DNA of 64,000 nucleotides from contig NZ_JACSPW010000003.1 in NCBI RefSeq assembly GCF_014836935.1, positions 163,340 to 227,339 on the forward strand. The letters run 5' to 3'. The DNA is from Solibacillus merdavium (GTDB taxonomy: Bacteria; Bacillota; Bacilli; Bacillales_A; Planococcaceae). This document shows, piece after piece, positions 1 through 7,127 of the stretch. Positions within the stretch are counted from its first letter, which is position 1; each line of letters begins with the position of its first letter. The position numbers and the translations under genes were made by a program. The notes beneath the pieces are model-generated. The model saw only the letters and a list, made by a program, of their open reading frames with translations. It had not been told where the DNA came from and searched no databases.

Positions 1-492
1 ATAATACCTCCCTTTGCTTCAGATTCACTGCGAATATCGTAGCCGTACCCGCGAAAAGCGTCCGCCGTAATGGAAATCAACGGCATCGAAGAAAAAGAGG
101 TCTTGGAACGAATTTTCGTTCCTGTACTCTCTCAATTACTAAGGAATTTTTCATTGCCTCACCTTAAAGGTTCTGCGACTTTTCCATGTTTATAGGATAA
201 GCTAAATATCTGATAAAAACTCCTGAGTGAGGAGTTGAGACCAATTCTAATCAGAGTTTACTGTGTGCTAGTTCTTTTTACAATTAGTAAAACTTGATTA
301 ATCAAATTAGTTTAAGTACAATGGAATCTTTGAATACATAAGAAGTGATAGGGGAACCAGTAAAACCATATTATAATAGAAGGTACCCCATTTTTTGCTT
401 TTACAGTCAACCAGGAAAGAAGGGTACTAAGCTGTAATTAACGGTTCAACGGTAACTCTTATATAAAGAGATCACAACAAAGAGGTGGCAAC
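1..492. other. Upstream non-coding stretch with possible repeat remnant
   Basis: I see no gene in this stretch. Positions 36-86 are richer in G+C than the rest and end in a run (about 70-86) that matches one end of the family C repeat near 31040 when that copy is read on the minus strand, so this may be a truncated repeat. A TATAAT hexamer lies at 372-377 without a clear -35 box. The last 15 bases provide the GAGGTGG ribosome binding site of the next gene. Confidence 0.4.
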
Positions 493-1167
493 ATGAAAGG
501 TCGAACACATTTAACAATTGGGTTGGGAATTGGGGCAGTGGCATCTGTCAGCCAAACACCCGAGATGATCCCTGTTGTTTTAGGTGCATCCGCTGTGGCT
601 TCGCTTGCTCCTGATTTAGACGGAAATAATCTGTTAAACAAGCATGTGACGAAGACGGCGAAACAAATAAAAAAGGGCGGACAATTTGTCGGTGGGGCAT
701 TGATTGTTCTGTCATTGGTCTCCTACATATTCCAATTCAATTTCCTGCCTTTCCTAGAGGAAGAATGGATCACTCAACAAAATAAACTACTGTTTTTAGG
801 TTTGGGAGCAATCATTATTGCATTATCCATGAAAAGCCAGGAAACATTGAAAAATATTCTTATGAGCATTTTAAGTTTATTCCTACTATACTATGCCATG
901 ACGGATGAACTATGGTGGCTCGTTATGTTTGCTATCTACATTGGGGCAGCGGGATGGTTTCCGCACAGAGGGCTGACCCATACAATTTGGGCATTAATTT
1001 ATTGGGGGTATATGTCTCATCTGTTGGAAGTGAGCACAGGGGCTGAACATTTAGCGATAATCTCAACTATGGCCTATCTTTCTCATATTCTAGGCGATAT
1101 GATGACGAAAAAAGGAGTTAAATTTCTTTCTCCCATTACAAACAAAGTGTTTAAAATACGAATATAA
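493..1167 (+). CDS. YdjM-family membrane-bound metal-dependent hydrolase
   Basis: The 224-residue protein has the hallmarks of the YdjM/DUF457 family of integral membrane proteins annotated as metal-dependent hydrolases. These are an N-terminal RTH (residues 4-6), a PDLDG motif (40-44), an HRGLTHT motif (158-164) and an LSHILGD motif (196-202). The conserved His and Asp residues probably bind a metal at the membrane face. Hydrophobic segments lie at roughly 24-40, 65-85, 96-113, 120-150 and 160-200. The ATG follows GAGGTGG at a good distance. It stands alone and is closed by a strong terminator. The family call is secure; the substrate is unknown. Confidence 0.85.
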   Translation: MKGRTHLTIGLGIGAVASVSQTPEMIPVVLGASAVASLAPDLDGNNLLNKHVTKTAKQIKKGGQFVGGALIVLSLVSYIFQFNFLPFLEEEWITQQNKLLFLGLGAIIIALSMKSQETLKNILMSILSLFLLYYAMTDELWWLVMFAIYIGAAGWFPHRGLTHTIWALIYWGYMSHLLEVSTGAEHLAIISTMAYLSHILGDMMTKKGVKFLSPITNKVFKIRI

Positions 1168-1177
1168 ATTTGAAGTA

Positions 1178-1219
1178 GGACTTACAACAGTTTATTTAAG
1201 CTGTTGTAAGTCCTTTTTT
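1178..1219 (+). terminator. Rho-independent terminator
   Basis: A perfect 13-bp stem (GGACTTACAACAG at 1178-1190 with its complement at 1201-1213) encloses a 10-nt loop and is followed by TTTTTT. It ends the YdjM-like gene and lies just beyond the stop codon of the convergent Rgg gene. Confidence 0.9.
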
Positions 1220-1228
1220 AAAGGTGCC

Positions 1229-2086
1229 TTAAGTCGAGTATTGTTTTATTTCTGCTTTTAATATTGATAACAAGTCGAACTGATCTAAAACTTCCAACAT
1301 ACTCATTCCTTTATTAATCCAATATAATCCGCGAGTGCCCATATTATTTAAACAAACACCCTTACGTATATAACATATTGATAGATTAATAAACTGTTTT
1401 TCTATTTTGCAGAGTTCGATAGAGTTTTCTAATTGTTCTAGAGCCATATTATAATCGTTATTTTTTAAATATAACAAGGATAAATTAACTAAAAAGTTTA
1501 TTTTTATACGATTTATATTTTGGAAATTTTTATACTTTTCAATATGCCGAAAAGCAAAATTTTTCATTTCTACAGCGGTATCAACTGGAAAAATATAAAG
1601 TATAGCATTTAGTAAAAAGATATCGGATAAGTATAAATTGTCCCTACGAGATAATTCTGTCCAGATGGGTTCAGCAAGTAATTTTGCATTATGAATATCG
1701 TTAGTATTTGCTAGTATTCTTAGACTTTTTATAATTATATTTATTTTACTAATAAGTTTATCCTCAGGACATTCATTTAAGTATGAAATACAACTTTGCT
1801 GTAATTGCAGTAAATTATCCGAATTATTATAGGTTTGATTATAAAAATTATTAATAATTTCATCTCTTAAAGACATGTTATAGCCATTATTAATATATTT
1901 AAATTCCTCGTAAGAAGTTTCTATACGGACTAGAAATTCAGATAAGGTGGAATGTTTAATATCTTTATTTTCTCCTAGTTCAAATTTTGAAAAATTACCT
2001 TGTGTACAAATATTGTTTGATACATATCTTTGAGATAAACCTTTGCCAACTCGTATTTTTTTTATTGTCTGTCCGTAATTATTCAT
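1229..2086 (-). CDS. Rgg/MutR-family transcriptional regulator
   Basis: The 285-residue product starts with an Xre-type helix-turn-helix (about residues 5-60) carrying the Rgg signature GKGLSQRYVS...QGNFSKFELG...SEFLVRI. A helical TPR-like C-terminal domain (about 80-285), the peptide-binding part in this family, follows. The frame is open 14 codons further upstream, but the ATG at 2086 follows GGGAGG at good distance and matches where Rgg proteins begin. Members sense short hydrophobic peptides re-imported by Opp. A gene for just such a peptide is divergently placed 87 bp away at 2174. The gene is more A+T-rich than its neighbours, which is consistent with transfer. Confidence 0.85.
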   Translation of the reverse strand: MNNYGQTIKKIRVGKGLSQRYVSNNICTQGNFSKFELGENKDIKHSTLSEFLVRIETSYEEFKYINNGYNMSLRDEIINNFYNQTYNNSDNLLQLQQSCISYLNECPEDKLISKINIIIKSLRILANTNDIHNAKLLAEPIWTELSRRDNLYLSDIFLLNAILYIFPVDTAVEMKNFAFRHIEKYKNFQNINRIKINFLVNLSLLYLKNNDYNMALEQLENSIELCKIEKQFINLSICYIRKGVCLNNMGTRGLYWINKGMSMLEVLDQFDLLSILKAEIKQYST

Positions 2087-2121
2087 AACATCCTCCCTAA
2101 ATATTCTTTTACTAATATTAT

Positions 2122-2150
2122 AAGACAAAAAAGTATAAATTATGTAAAAT
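2122..2150 (+). promoter_or_regulatory. Candidate promoter of the small peptide gene
   Basis: AAGACA at 2122-2127 and TAAAAT at 2145-2150 are separated by exactly 17 bp and lie upstream of the peptide ORF at 2174. The -35 box is poor (4/6), as expected of a promoter that needs an activator such as the divergent Rgg. This is inference from spacing only. Confidence 0.45.
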
Positions 2151-2173
2151 AAGTAAAAAGGGGGGGTGAGAAG

Positions 2174-2233
2174 ATGATTGATATGATTATTATCGCTCTA
2201 GATTTATGGCTAATAGGAATTGGGGGAGGTTAA
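2174..2233 (+). CDS. SHP-like short hydrophobic peptide (candidate pheromone)
   Basis: This 19-codon ORF has a very strong ribosome binding site (GGGGGGTGAG just upstream) and encodes MIDMIIIALDLWLIGIGGG. Streptococcal SHP pheromone precursors are about 20-23 residues long. They end in a mature part that starts at Asp or Glu, is rich in Ile/Leu/Val and finishes in Gly, for example DIIIIVGG. Here the segment from Asp10 to the GIGGG end fits that pattern, and the gene is divergent from an rgg, the usual arrangement. Unlike most SHPs it lacks N-terminal lysines. A terminator follows at once, so the peptide appears to be the only product of its transcript. The function is inferred. Confidence 0.7.
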   Translation: MIDMIIIALDLWLIGIGGG

Positions 2234-2272
2234 TAGGTTTTTCTGAAAAGCAACATTAGATGCAGTAATAGG

Positions 2273-2345
2273 ATGGCACCAGTAGTAGTAAAGTCCTGAA
2301 ATACTATGACTGGTGCTTTTCTTGTATATTCTGGTGCCATTTTAA
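2273..2345 (+). terminator. Terminator with two alternative right arms
   Basis: The left arm GCACCAGT (2276-2283) pairs with ACTGGTGC (2309-2316), followed by TTTT. The slightly larger ATGGCACCAG (2273-2282) pairs perfectly with CTGGTGCCAT (2331-2340), followed by TTT. Only one of the two hairpins can form at a time. Either would end the transcript of the small peptide gene. Confidence 0.7.
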
Positions 2346-2549
2346 TGTGTAAAAACCATTAATATGAACATCCCTTTACATAGCCTAAGGTAAAAATAGT
2401 AATTATATCCTAATATTCGTATAAAATGAATATAAAACATTTAAAAATTATTATAATTTCATTTTTTTGGTTGTATTTTTCTTTAGAAATCCCCCTATAT
2501 ATAGTAAGAAGGTAAGCAAAAGTTCTATTCGGTCTTTTTTAATTAAAAA

Positions 2550-2563
2550 CGAACGAAAGTTCA
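2550..2563. promoter_or_regulatory. LexA-like operator
   Basis: CGAACGAAAGTTCA contains the GAAC-N4-GTTC core of the Bacillus LexA box (consensus CGAAC-N4-GTTCG) with a single mismatch at the last base. It lies 34 bp before the start codon of the sigma-like gene, where a repressor would block transcription. The site is seen; its use by LexA is inferred. Confidence 0.5.
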
Positions 2564-2597
2564 TGTTTTATGACTAAAAAGATAAGGGGTATGACGA

Positions 2598-3149
2598 ATG
2601 AAGATTTTAAATCCTGATGTTGTGAATAGTAATGTATTCAAGAGATTTATAGAGATTGAAGAACATAACAAACTGTATACTGCATATTTAGAGGATCCGA
2701 CAAGTACTAATGCTGACATCTTAAATGAACAATTTAAATATTTTGAAAAACAGATAGTTCGTATCGCCTATATAAAAAAAGCAATTATATATGAATCCAG
2801 AAAATTTGATTCAAAGTTAAGAGAGCACAATAGAAAGTACGAATTGAATTTGGATTCCCCAATCAATGAAAGCCTAGCAATGGTAGACACAGTCCAAGAT
2901 GAAAATTCTTTTCTCCAATTCGAAAACATTTTTGAGAATGACTTAGAGAGCTTGTTGAGTGATGAATTGTTAATCACCTTATTAAAGCGTTTAAATACTA
3001 AACAAAAACAAGTGTTGTATTATCGGTATGTAAACGAGTTAACTGAGAAGGAAATTGCGACGATTTACAATGTATCACAACAAGCTATTTCTAAGATGAT
3101 TCATAGATCAATAAATATATTAAGAGAAGGGAGGGAGAGGAATGATTGA
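2598..3149 (+). CDS. SigO/UviA-like sigma factor subunit (region 4)
   Basis: The 183-residue protein has a sigma-70 region 4 at its C-terminus (about 128-179): an LNTKQKQVLYYRY helix, ELTEKEIA, and a recognition helix around NVSQQAISKMIHRS. The N-terminal half (about 45-110) has the FDSKLREHNRKY stretch typical of SigO-type proteins but no full region 2. In Bacillus subtilis the two-part sigma factor SigO-RsoA splits regions 4 and 2 over two proteins, in the same neighbourhood as yvrJ. The same layout is seen here, with yvrJ overlapping this stop codon and a region-2-like protein next. An alternative reading is a phage-type or UviA-like regulator. Confidence 0.75.
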   Translation: MKILNPDVVNSNVFKRFIEIEEHNKLYTAYLEDPTSTNADILNEQFKYFEKQIVRIAYIKKAIIYESRKFDSKLREHNRKYELNLDSPINESLAMVDTVQDENSFLQFENIFENDLESLLSDELLITLLKRLNTKQKQVLYYRYVNELTEKEIATIYNVSQQAISKMIHRSINILREGRERND

Positions 3150-3309
3150 GGGACAGCTGTTTCAAATATTGGGGAATTTCGGATTTCCTATTACCATTGC
3201 GATTTATTTACTAATGAGATTCGAAGGCAAAATTGATTCATTACGAAATTCGATTGACGTATTATCGAACGACCTCACTAAGGTAAACCATGAAAGGAGT
3301 AAAAAATAG
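3142..3309 (+). CDS. yvrJ: YvrJ family small membrane protein
   Basis: This 55-residue protein starts inside the end of the sigma gene (8-bp overlap) behind GGGAGGGAGAGG. One hydrophobic segment (about 7-25, ILGNFGFPITIAIYLLMR) is followed by the charged amphipathic tail typical of YvrJ (EGKIDSLRNSIDVLSNDL). YvrJ proteins are short, single-span and of unproven function. They resemble holin-like BhlA/UviB proteins in size and layout. In B. subtilis yvrJ belongs to the SigO regulon. Here it sits between the two presumed sigma subunits, so joint translation is likely. Confidence 0.8.
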   Translation: MIEGQLFQILGNFGFPITIAIYLLMRFEGKIDSLRNSIDVLSNDLTKVNHERSKK

Positions 3310-3323
3310 GGGGGAGGTTAACT

Positions 3324-3509
3324 ATGGTCGAGCATTTTGATTCAAATGAAATTGTTCAAGTATTAAAGAGAATTGAACCAGTCATTTCTTATTCATCACT
3401 GCAAACTAGAAGAGAAAATCGAGATGACCTTAAGCAGCACCTTTATGAAGTTACCATTAAAACTTTAAAAAATACGGTTTTTGTACAACCAAAAGGATTG
3501 TTTAAATGA
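3324..3509 (+). CDS. RsoA-like sigma region 2 subunit (small protein)
   Basis: The 61-residue product follows GGGGGGAGG by 14 bp after yvrJ. Residues about 10-48 read like sigma region 2.1-2.2: IVQVLKRIEPVIS, then RRENRDDLKQHLYEVTIKTLKN. The REDL(x)Q...IK pattern is the usual core-RNA-polymerase-binding segment. Together with the region-4 protein at 2598 it would rebuild a complete sigma factor, as RsoA does for SigO. The similarity is judged by eye from a short stretch, so the role is inference. A terminator follows. Confidence 0.55.
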   Translation: MVEHFDSNEIVQVLKRIEPVISYSSLQTRRENRDDLKQHLYEVTIKTLKNTVFVQPKGLFK

Positions 3510-3524
3510 ATAGAATAGTTGGTG

Positions 3525-3581
3525 AGGCATTTTGATATCTAAGGAGTTCGTTGCATCTTTGGATTATTAAAATGCCTTTTT
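3525..3581 (+). terminator. Terminator with a long loop
   Basis: AGGCATTTT (3525-3533) pairs with AAAATGCCT (3569-3577) over a loop of about 35 nt, and TTTT follows. It closes the sigma-yvrJ operon. The long loop is unusual and contains an AAGGAG motif. Confidence 0.65.
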
Positions 3582-4124
3582 AATATGTTTACGTATTCAA
3601 AAAAACCTTATATTTCAAGGAAGTTAAAATGAATGTTACATAATAAATAAAGTGTTTCACCAGATAAACTCAACTATTTGAGGGCTTTTTTAATTTTTAT
3701 ATTTTTGAATCGGTAATAATAAGCTGAAAAATGTCATTTTTGTTAAGGCAATTTTTACTGTAACGTTATATCTGTAAAATAATTTTCCTATTTAATACTA
3801 TAGAGGAAATCGCATTAAATATCATAGAGAGCAAATATGAAAGCGTAATCATTTTATTAGATATAGAATGATTTAATCTGTATTTATTATTTCGTATATT
3901 GCAAAATTCGAAAAATTCGTAATGAAGGCCTCAACTCTTTTAATCAGAGTAAAACAATATTGTAATATAATTTTGGTATATTCTAAACAGGCAGTAGATG
4001 GTGCTGCCTAAAAATTTGAGTAGTTATTTTACTCAATTTGAATCAGAGGTGAAACGATAAATACCGGAAAAATGAAAAATCCATCCTATCAGTAGAAAAA
4101 ATACGAATTAGGAGCGATCAAGTA
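3582..4124 (+). promoter_or_regulatory. Long structured leader region of the acidic protein gene
   Basis: No gene is visible. A weak hairpin with a T run lies at 3669-3692. Two similar blocks (ATACTATAGAG at about 3795 and ATATCATAGAG at about 3819) could be a tandem binding site. Two hairpins precede the gene: AGGCAG...CTGCCT (3989-4009) and the perfect 7-bp stem TTGAGTA...TACTCAA (4016-4036). The latter has no T run and is therefore more likely a leader structure than a terminator. I could not match the leader to a known riboswitch class. Confidence 0.4.
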
Positions 4125-5807
4125 ATGAATAAAAAACAAATGGACTCTAAAACAGCAAATAAAAATTTTTCTAAGAAAGTAGCGCCACTAGTGATGTCAA
4201 CATCATTTATAGCTGCATCATTTTTAGCGGCTGGAGCACCTATTTCTGCATCTGAGCTTGATACAAAAGATGTAAATCCGGAAATTATTGAACACGCGAA
4301 AAATCATGGACAGAAAGTATCGGCATTCGCAAAGAGCCTGCCAGGATCTCCTGAAAAAGGGAAGCTTGTTAGCCAGGTAGCCCAGCAGAACTCTGTCACA
4401 GCTAATGATGAACTAGAAGAAAGCGATAATATAGATGAAACAGATAATGATAGTGTAGATGAAGGTGCAACTGAAGTGCCGGAATCACCGGTGACTGAAG
4501 ATAATCCAATTGAAGAAGAGGTAGTAGAAGAACCGGAAGCACCAGAATCAGAAGAAGATTCAACTGAAGAAGAGATAGTAGAAGAACCGGAAACACCAGT
4601 ATCGGAAGAACAACCAACTGAAGAAGATGAAGTTGAAGAACCGGAAGCACCTGTATCGGAAGAAGAACCAATTGAAGAAGAGGTAGTTGAAGAGCCGGAA
4701 GCACCAGAATCAGAAGAAGATTCAATTGAAGAAGAGGTAGTTGAAGAGCCAGAAGCACCAGTATCAGAAGAAGAACCAACTGAAGAAGGTGTAGTTGAAG
4801 AGCCTGAAACACCAGTATCGGAAGAAGAACCAACTGAAGAAGGGGTAGTTGAAGAGCCTGAAATACCAGTATCGGAAGAAGATTCAACTGAAGAAGGTGT
4901 AGTTGAAGAGCCGGAAACACCGGTAACTGAAGACGACCAAACAGAAGATGGAGCTGAAGAACCGGAAACACCAGTTTCTGAAGATGATCAAACAGAAGAA
5001 GAGATAGTGGAAGAGCCGGAAACACCGGTAACTGAAGAAGAACCAATTGAAGAAGAGGTAGCTGAAGAGCCAGAAACACCGGTATCGGAAGAAGAACCAA
5101 CTGAAGAAGTAGTTGAAGAGCCGGAAACACCAGTATCGGAAGAAGAACCGACTGAAGAAGAGGTAGTGGTAGAGCCGGAAACACCAGTATCGGAAGAAGA
5201 ACCAACTGAAGAAGAGGTAGTTGAAGAACCGGAAACACCGGTAACTGAAGATGGTACAGCAGACGATGACTTTATTAATTGGTTAGATGAATCGTATCAA
5301 TTTATCGACAATAGTTATCAAAGTTTAATTAACTACTATCAAATTCATATTGAACAATATTTAAGTGACTTAGAATCGGATCAAACAAACGAAGAATCTG
5401 AAAATGTGCCAGTAATTGATGATGCAACTGATGATTCTGCAGATGCTGATGAAGCAGATACAACAGATACAACATTAGAAGAAGATGAATCTCAAGATAA
5501 TGCTGTTGATAATGCAGAATTACCAACTGAGACTGATGAAAACCTGGAAAGTCCAGCTGTTGTAGAAGATGAAGAACAACCTGAACAACCTTCAACTGTA
5601 GTAACTCCTGAGCAAGAAGTTGAAGAGGTGGAGAATATCGTATCAGAACCAGTAGAAGAAACGGTACCAACTGAAACGGAAGAAATTAGTGTTGATACGG
5701 AAACAGACCAAAAGCAAGCTGAGAAAATCGCATTAAAAGATAAAGTGATTGGCTACTATCAAAACTTAGTAACATCATTCTCTAATTTTTTAAATTTCCT
5801 AAAATAA
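4125..5807 (+). CDS. Secreted, highly acidic Glu/Pro-repeat protein
   Basis: The 560-residue protein has a signal peptide (about 1-43: KK-rich start, hydrophobic core, cleavage near PISA/SE). Residues about 120-385 are built from roughly 14 copies of an 18-residue unit of the form EEPETPVSEEEPTEEEVV, with a few units of 16-17 residues. Two related helical stretches flank a second acidic part: INWLDESYQFIDNSYQSLINYY at about 385 and VIGYYQNLVTSFSNFLNFL at the end. There is no LPXTG motif, SLH domain, lipobox or C-terminal membrane span, so it is either released or held by the helices. The repeat unit is 54 bp, so copy number could vary. The role is unknown; calcium binding or cell-surface charge is possible. 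Confidence 0.7.
   Translation: MNKKQMDSKTANKNFSKKVAPLVMSTSFIAASFLAAGAPISASELDTKDVNPEIIEHAKNHGQKVSAFAKSLPGSPEKGKLVSQVAQQNSVTANDELEESDNIDETDNDSVDEGATEVPESPVTEDNPIEEEVVEEPEAPESEEDSTEEEIVEEPETPVSEEQPTEEDEVEEPEAPVSEEEPIEEEVVEEPEAPESEEDSIEEEVVEEPEAPVSEEEPTEEGVVEEPETPVSEEEPTEEGVVEEPEIPVSEEDSTEEGVVEEPETPVTEDDQTEDGAEEPETPVSEDDQTEEEIVEEPETPVTEEEPIEEEVAEEPETPVSEEEPTEEVVEEPETPVSEEEPTEEEVVVEPETPVSEEEPTEEEVVEEPETPVTEDGTADDDFINWLDESYQFIDNSYQSLINYYQIHIEQYLSDLESDQTNEESENVPVIDDATDDSADADEADTTDTTLEEDESQDNAVDNAELPTETDENLESPAVVEDEEQPEQPSTVVTPEQEVEEVENIVSEPVEETVPTETEEISVDTETDQKQAEKIALKDKVIGYYQNLVTSFSNFLNFLK
4465..5250 (+). repeat. 54-bp in-frame tandem repeats
   Basis: About 14 tandem units of 54 bp (some 48-51 bp) encode the Glu/Pro-rich repeats. 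Units differ by point changes and by whole-codon losses (for example around 4950 and 5110), so the array has turned over by unequal exchange while keeping frame. Confidence 0.85.
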
Positions 5808-5844
5808 GAGGAACCTTTAATTTAACTGAATAAAAAACGCTAAA

Positions 5845-5890
5845 AAGTAGCACAGACCTTCTAAATGGTTTGTGCTACTTTTATTTTTTA
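5845..5890 (+). terminator. Rho-independent terminator
   Basis: AAGTAGCACAGACC (5845-5858) pairs with GGTTTGTGCTACTT (5867-5880, one wobble) and is followed by a T-rich run. It ends the acidic repeat gene. Confidence 0.9.
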
Positions 5891-5962
5891 AAGTGGCAAT
5901 CGCTATACAAAAATTAAAATTTCTAATATTCTTAAAATACTATATATTTTGAGGTGAGGTCA

Positions 5963-6940
5963 TTGAAAGCGATACGAATCAATCAATTTGGTACAACGGA
6001 AAATTTAGTTGTCGAGCAAACCGAAATACAAGCACCATCTAAAAATGAAGTGCGAATAAACCTGTATGCAGCGGGAGTGAATCCGAGCGATGTTTATACT
6101 TCGACAGGTACATATGCCATAAAACCAGAACTACCATACACGCCAGGGCTAGATGGTGCAGGTATTGTAGAAGAGGTTGGGGATCTCGTAACAAATGTGA
6201 AAGTTGGGGACCGAGTATTTATTGCGAGTTTACCAAATGGTGATACAACTGGAACGATTGCAGAAAAAATTGTTTGTGAAAGCCGCTTTGTTCATTCAAT
6301 TCCGGAACATATTTCGTTTGAGGAAGGGGCCGCGTTAGGTATTCCGGCTTTAACAGCATATCGAGCTATAGTGGGAAGAGCGAATGTAAAAGCTGGGCAA
6401 ACCGTATTTATTCACGGGGCAAGTGGAGCGGTTGGTTTACAGGCTGTTCAAATTGCAAAAGCATTAGGCGCAAAAGTAATTGGAACAGCAAGTCGGGAAT
6501 CCGGCAAACAGCTTGTAAAAGAGGCAGGAGCAGATATTGTTCTTGATCATATTACGGAACAAACAATTCATACCGTTTTAGAACAAACGGATGGAAAAGG
6601 ACCAAATGTTATTATTGAATTTTTGGCAAACGAGAATTTACAAACAGATTTGCAAATGATAGCAAAGCAAGGTGTTATTGTTGTTGTAGGAAACCGTGGG
6701 GAAATTAATATAAATCCACGTCTAATTATGCAAAAAGAGTGTGACGTTCGTGGCATGGTATTATTTAATATAACAGCAGGAGAACATCAGCAACTTATTC
6801 AGAATGTGGCAAAACTTCTTGATAATCAGCAACTTAAACCGGTAATCGGCTATAGCTATCCTTTAGAAGAGGCTAGCATTGCATTTAATGCAGTTATAAA
6901 TGGTGAGCATAACGGAAAAGTCGTTGTGCGTACACAATAG
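5963..6940 (+). CDS. NADPH:quinone oxidoreductase (zinc-independent MDR family)
   Basis: The 325-residue enzyme belongs to the quinone oxidoreductase branch of the medium-chain dehydrogenase superfamily, which passes electrons from NADPH to quinones or enones. The GroES-like N-domain carries AAGVNPSDVYTSTGTY and PYTPGLDGAGIV. The Rossmann part has HGASGAVGLQAVQIAKALG (about residues 148-166) for NADPH. No structural-zinc cysteines are present. The TTG at 5963 is preferred because it gives the family start MKAIRINQFG and lies at proper distance from GAGGTGAGG. An in-frame GTG at 5954 lies inside that binding site. It is monocistronic. Confidence 0.85.
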   Translation: MKAIRINQFGTTENLVVEQTEIQAPSKNEVRINLYAAGVNPSDVYTSTGTYAIKPELPYTPGLDGAGIVEEVGDLVTNVKVGDRVFIASLPNGDTTGTIAEKIVCESRFVHSIPEHISFEEGAALGIPALTAYRAIVGRANVKAGQTVFIHGASGAVGLQAVQIAKALGAKVIGTASRESGKQLVKEAGADIVLDHITEQTIHTVLEQTDGKGPNVIIEFLANENLQTDLQMIAKQGVIVVVGNRGEININPRLIMQKECDVRGMVLFNITAGEHQQLIQNVAKLLDNQQLKPVIGYSYPLEEASIAFNAVINGEHNGKVVVRTQ

Positions 6941-6949
6941 TAAATTTTT

Positions 6950-6980
6950 GGACTAGTAAATGCGCTAGTCCTTTTTTTTT
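6950..6980 (+). terminator. Rho-independent terminator
   Basis: GGACTAG (6950-6956) pairs with CTAGTCC (6965-6971), followed by nine T residues. Confidence 0.9.
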
Positions 6981-7127
6981 ATATTAAATTTTGGAAATAT
7001 TGACATTTAAGTAAGGAATTTTGAATACTTTTGCTATTATTTTGTCTGTTTAGTGCTATTTGCTAAAAAAAATAGAAAAAATTGTTATGATATACGAGTA
7101 ATATATGAGAAATTAGGGAGCGTAACA

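Noticed and set aside
3982..4036. Riboswitch (c-di-GMP or c-di-AMP type) in the leader of the acidic protein gene
   Set aside because: Two hairpins are present but none of the conserved loop sequences of these riboswitch classes can be found.
4402..5238. Long minus-strand open frame opposite the acidic repeat gene (Leu/Pro-rich translation)
   Set aside because: It is the mirror of the repeat-rich Glu/Pro coding strand. It has no ribosome binding site and a translation made only of Leu, Pro and Gln repeats.
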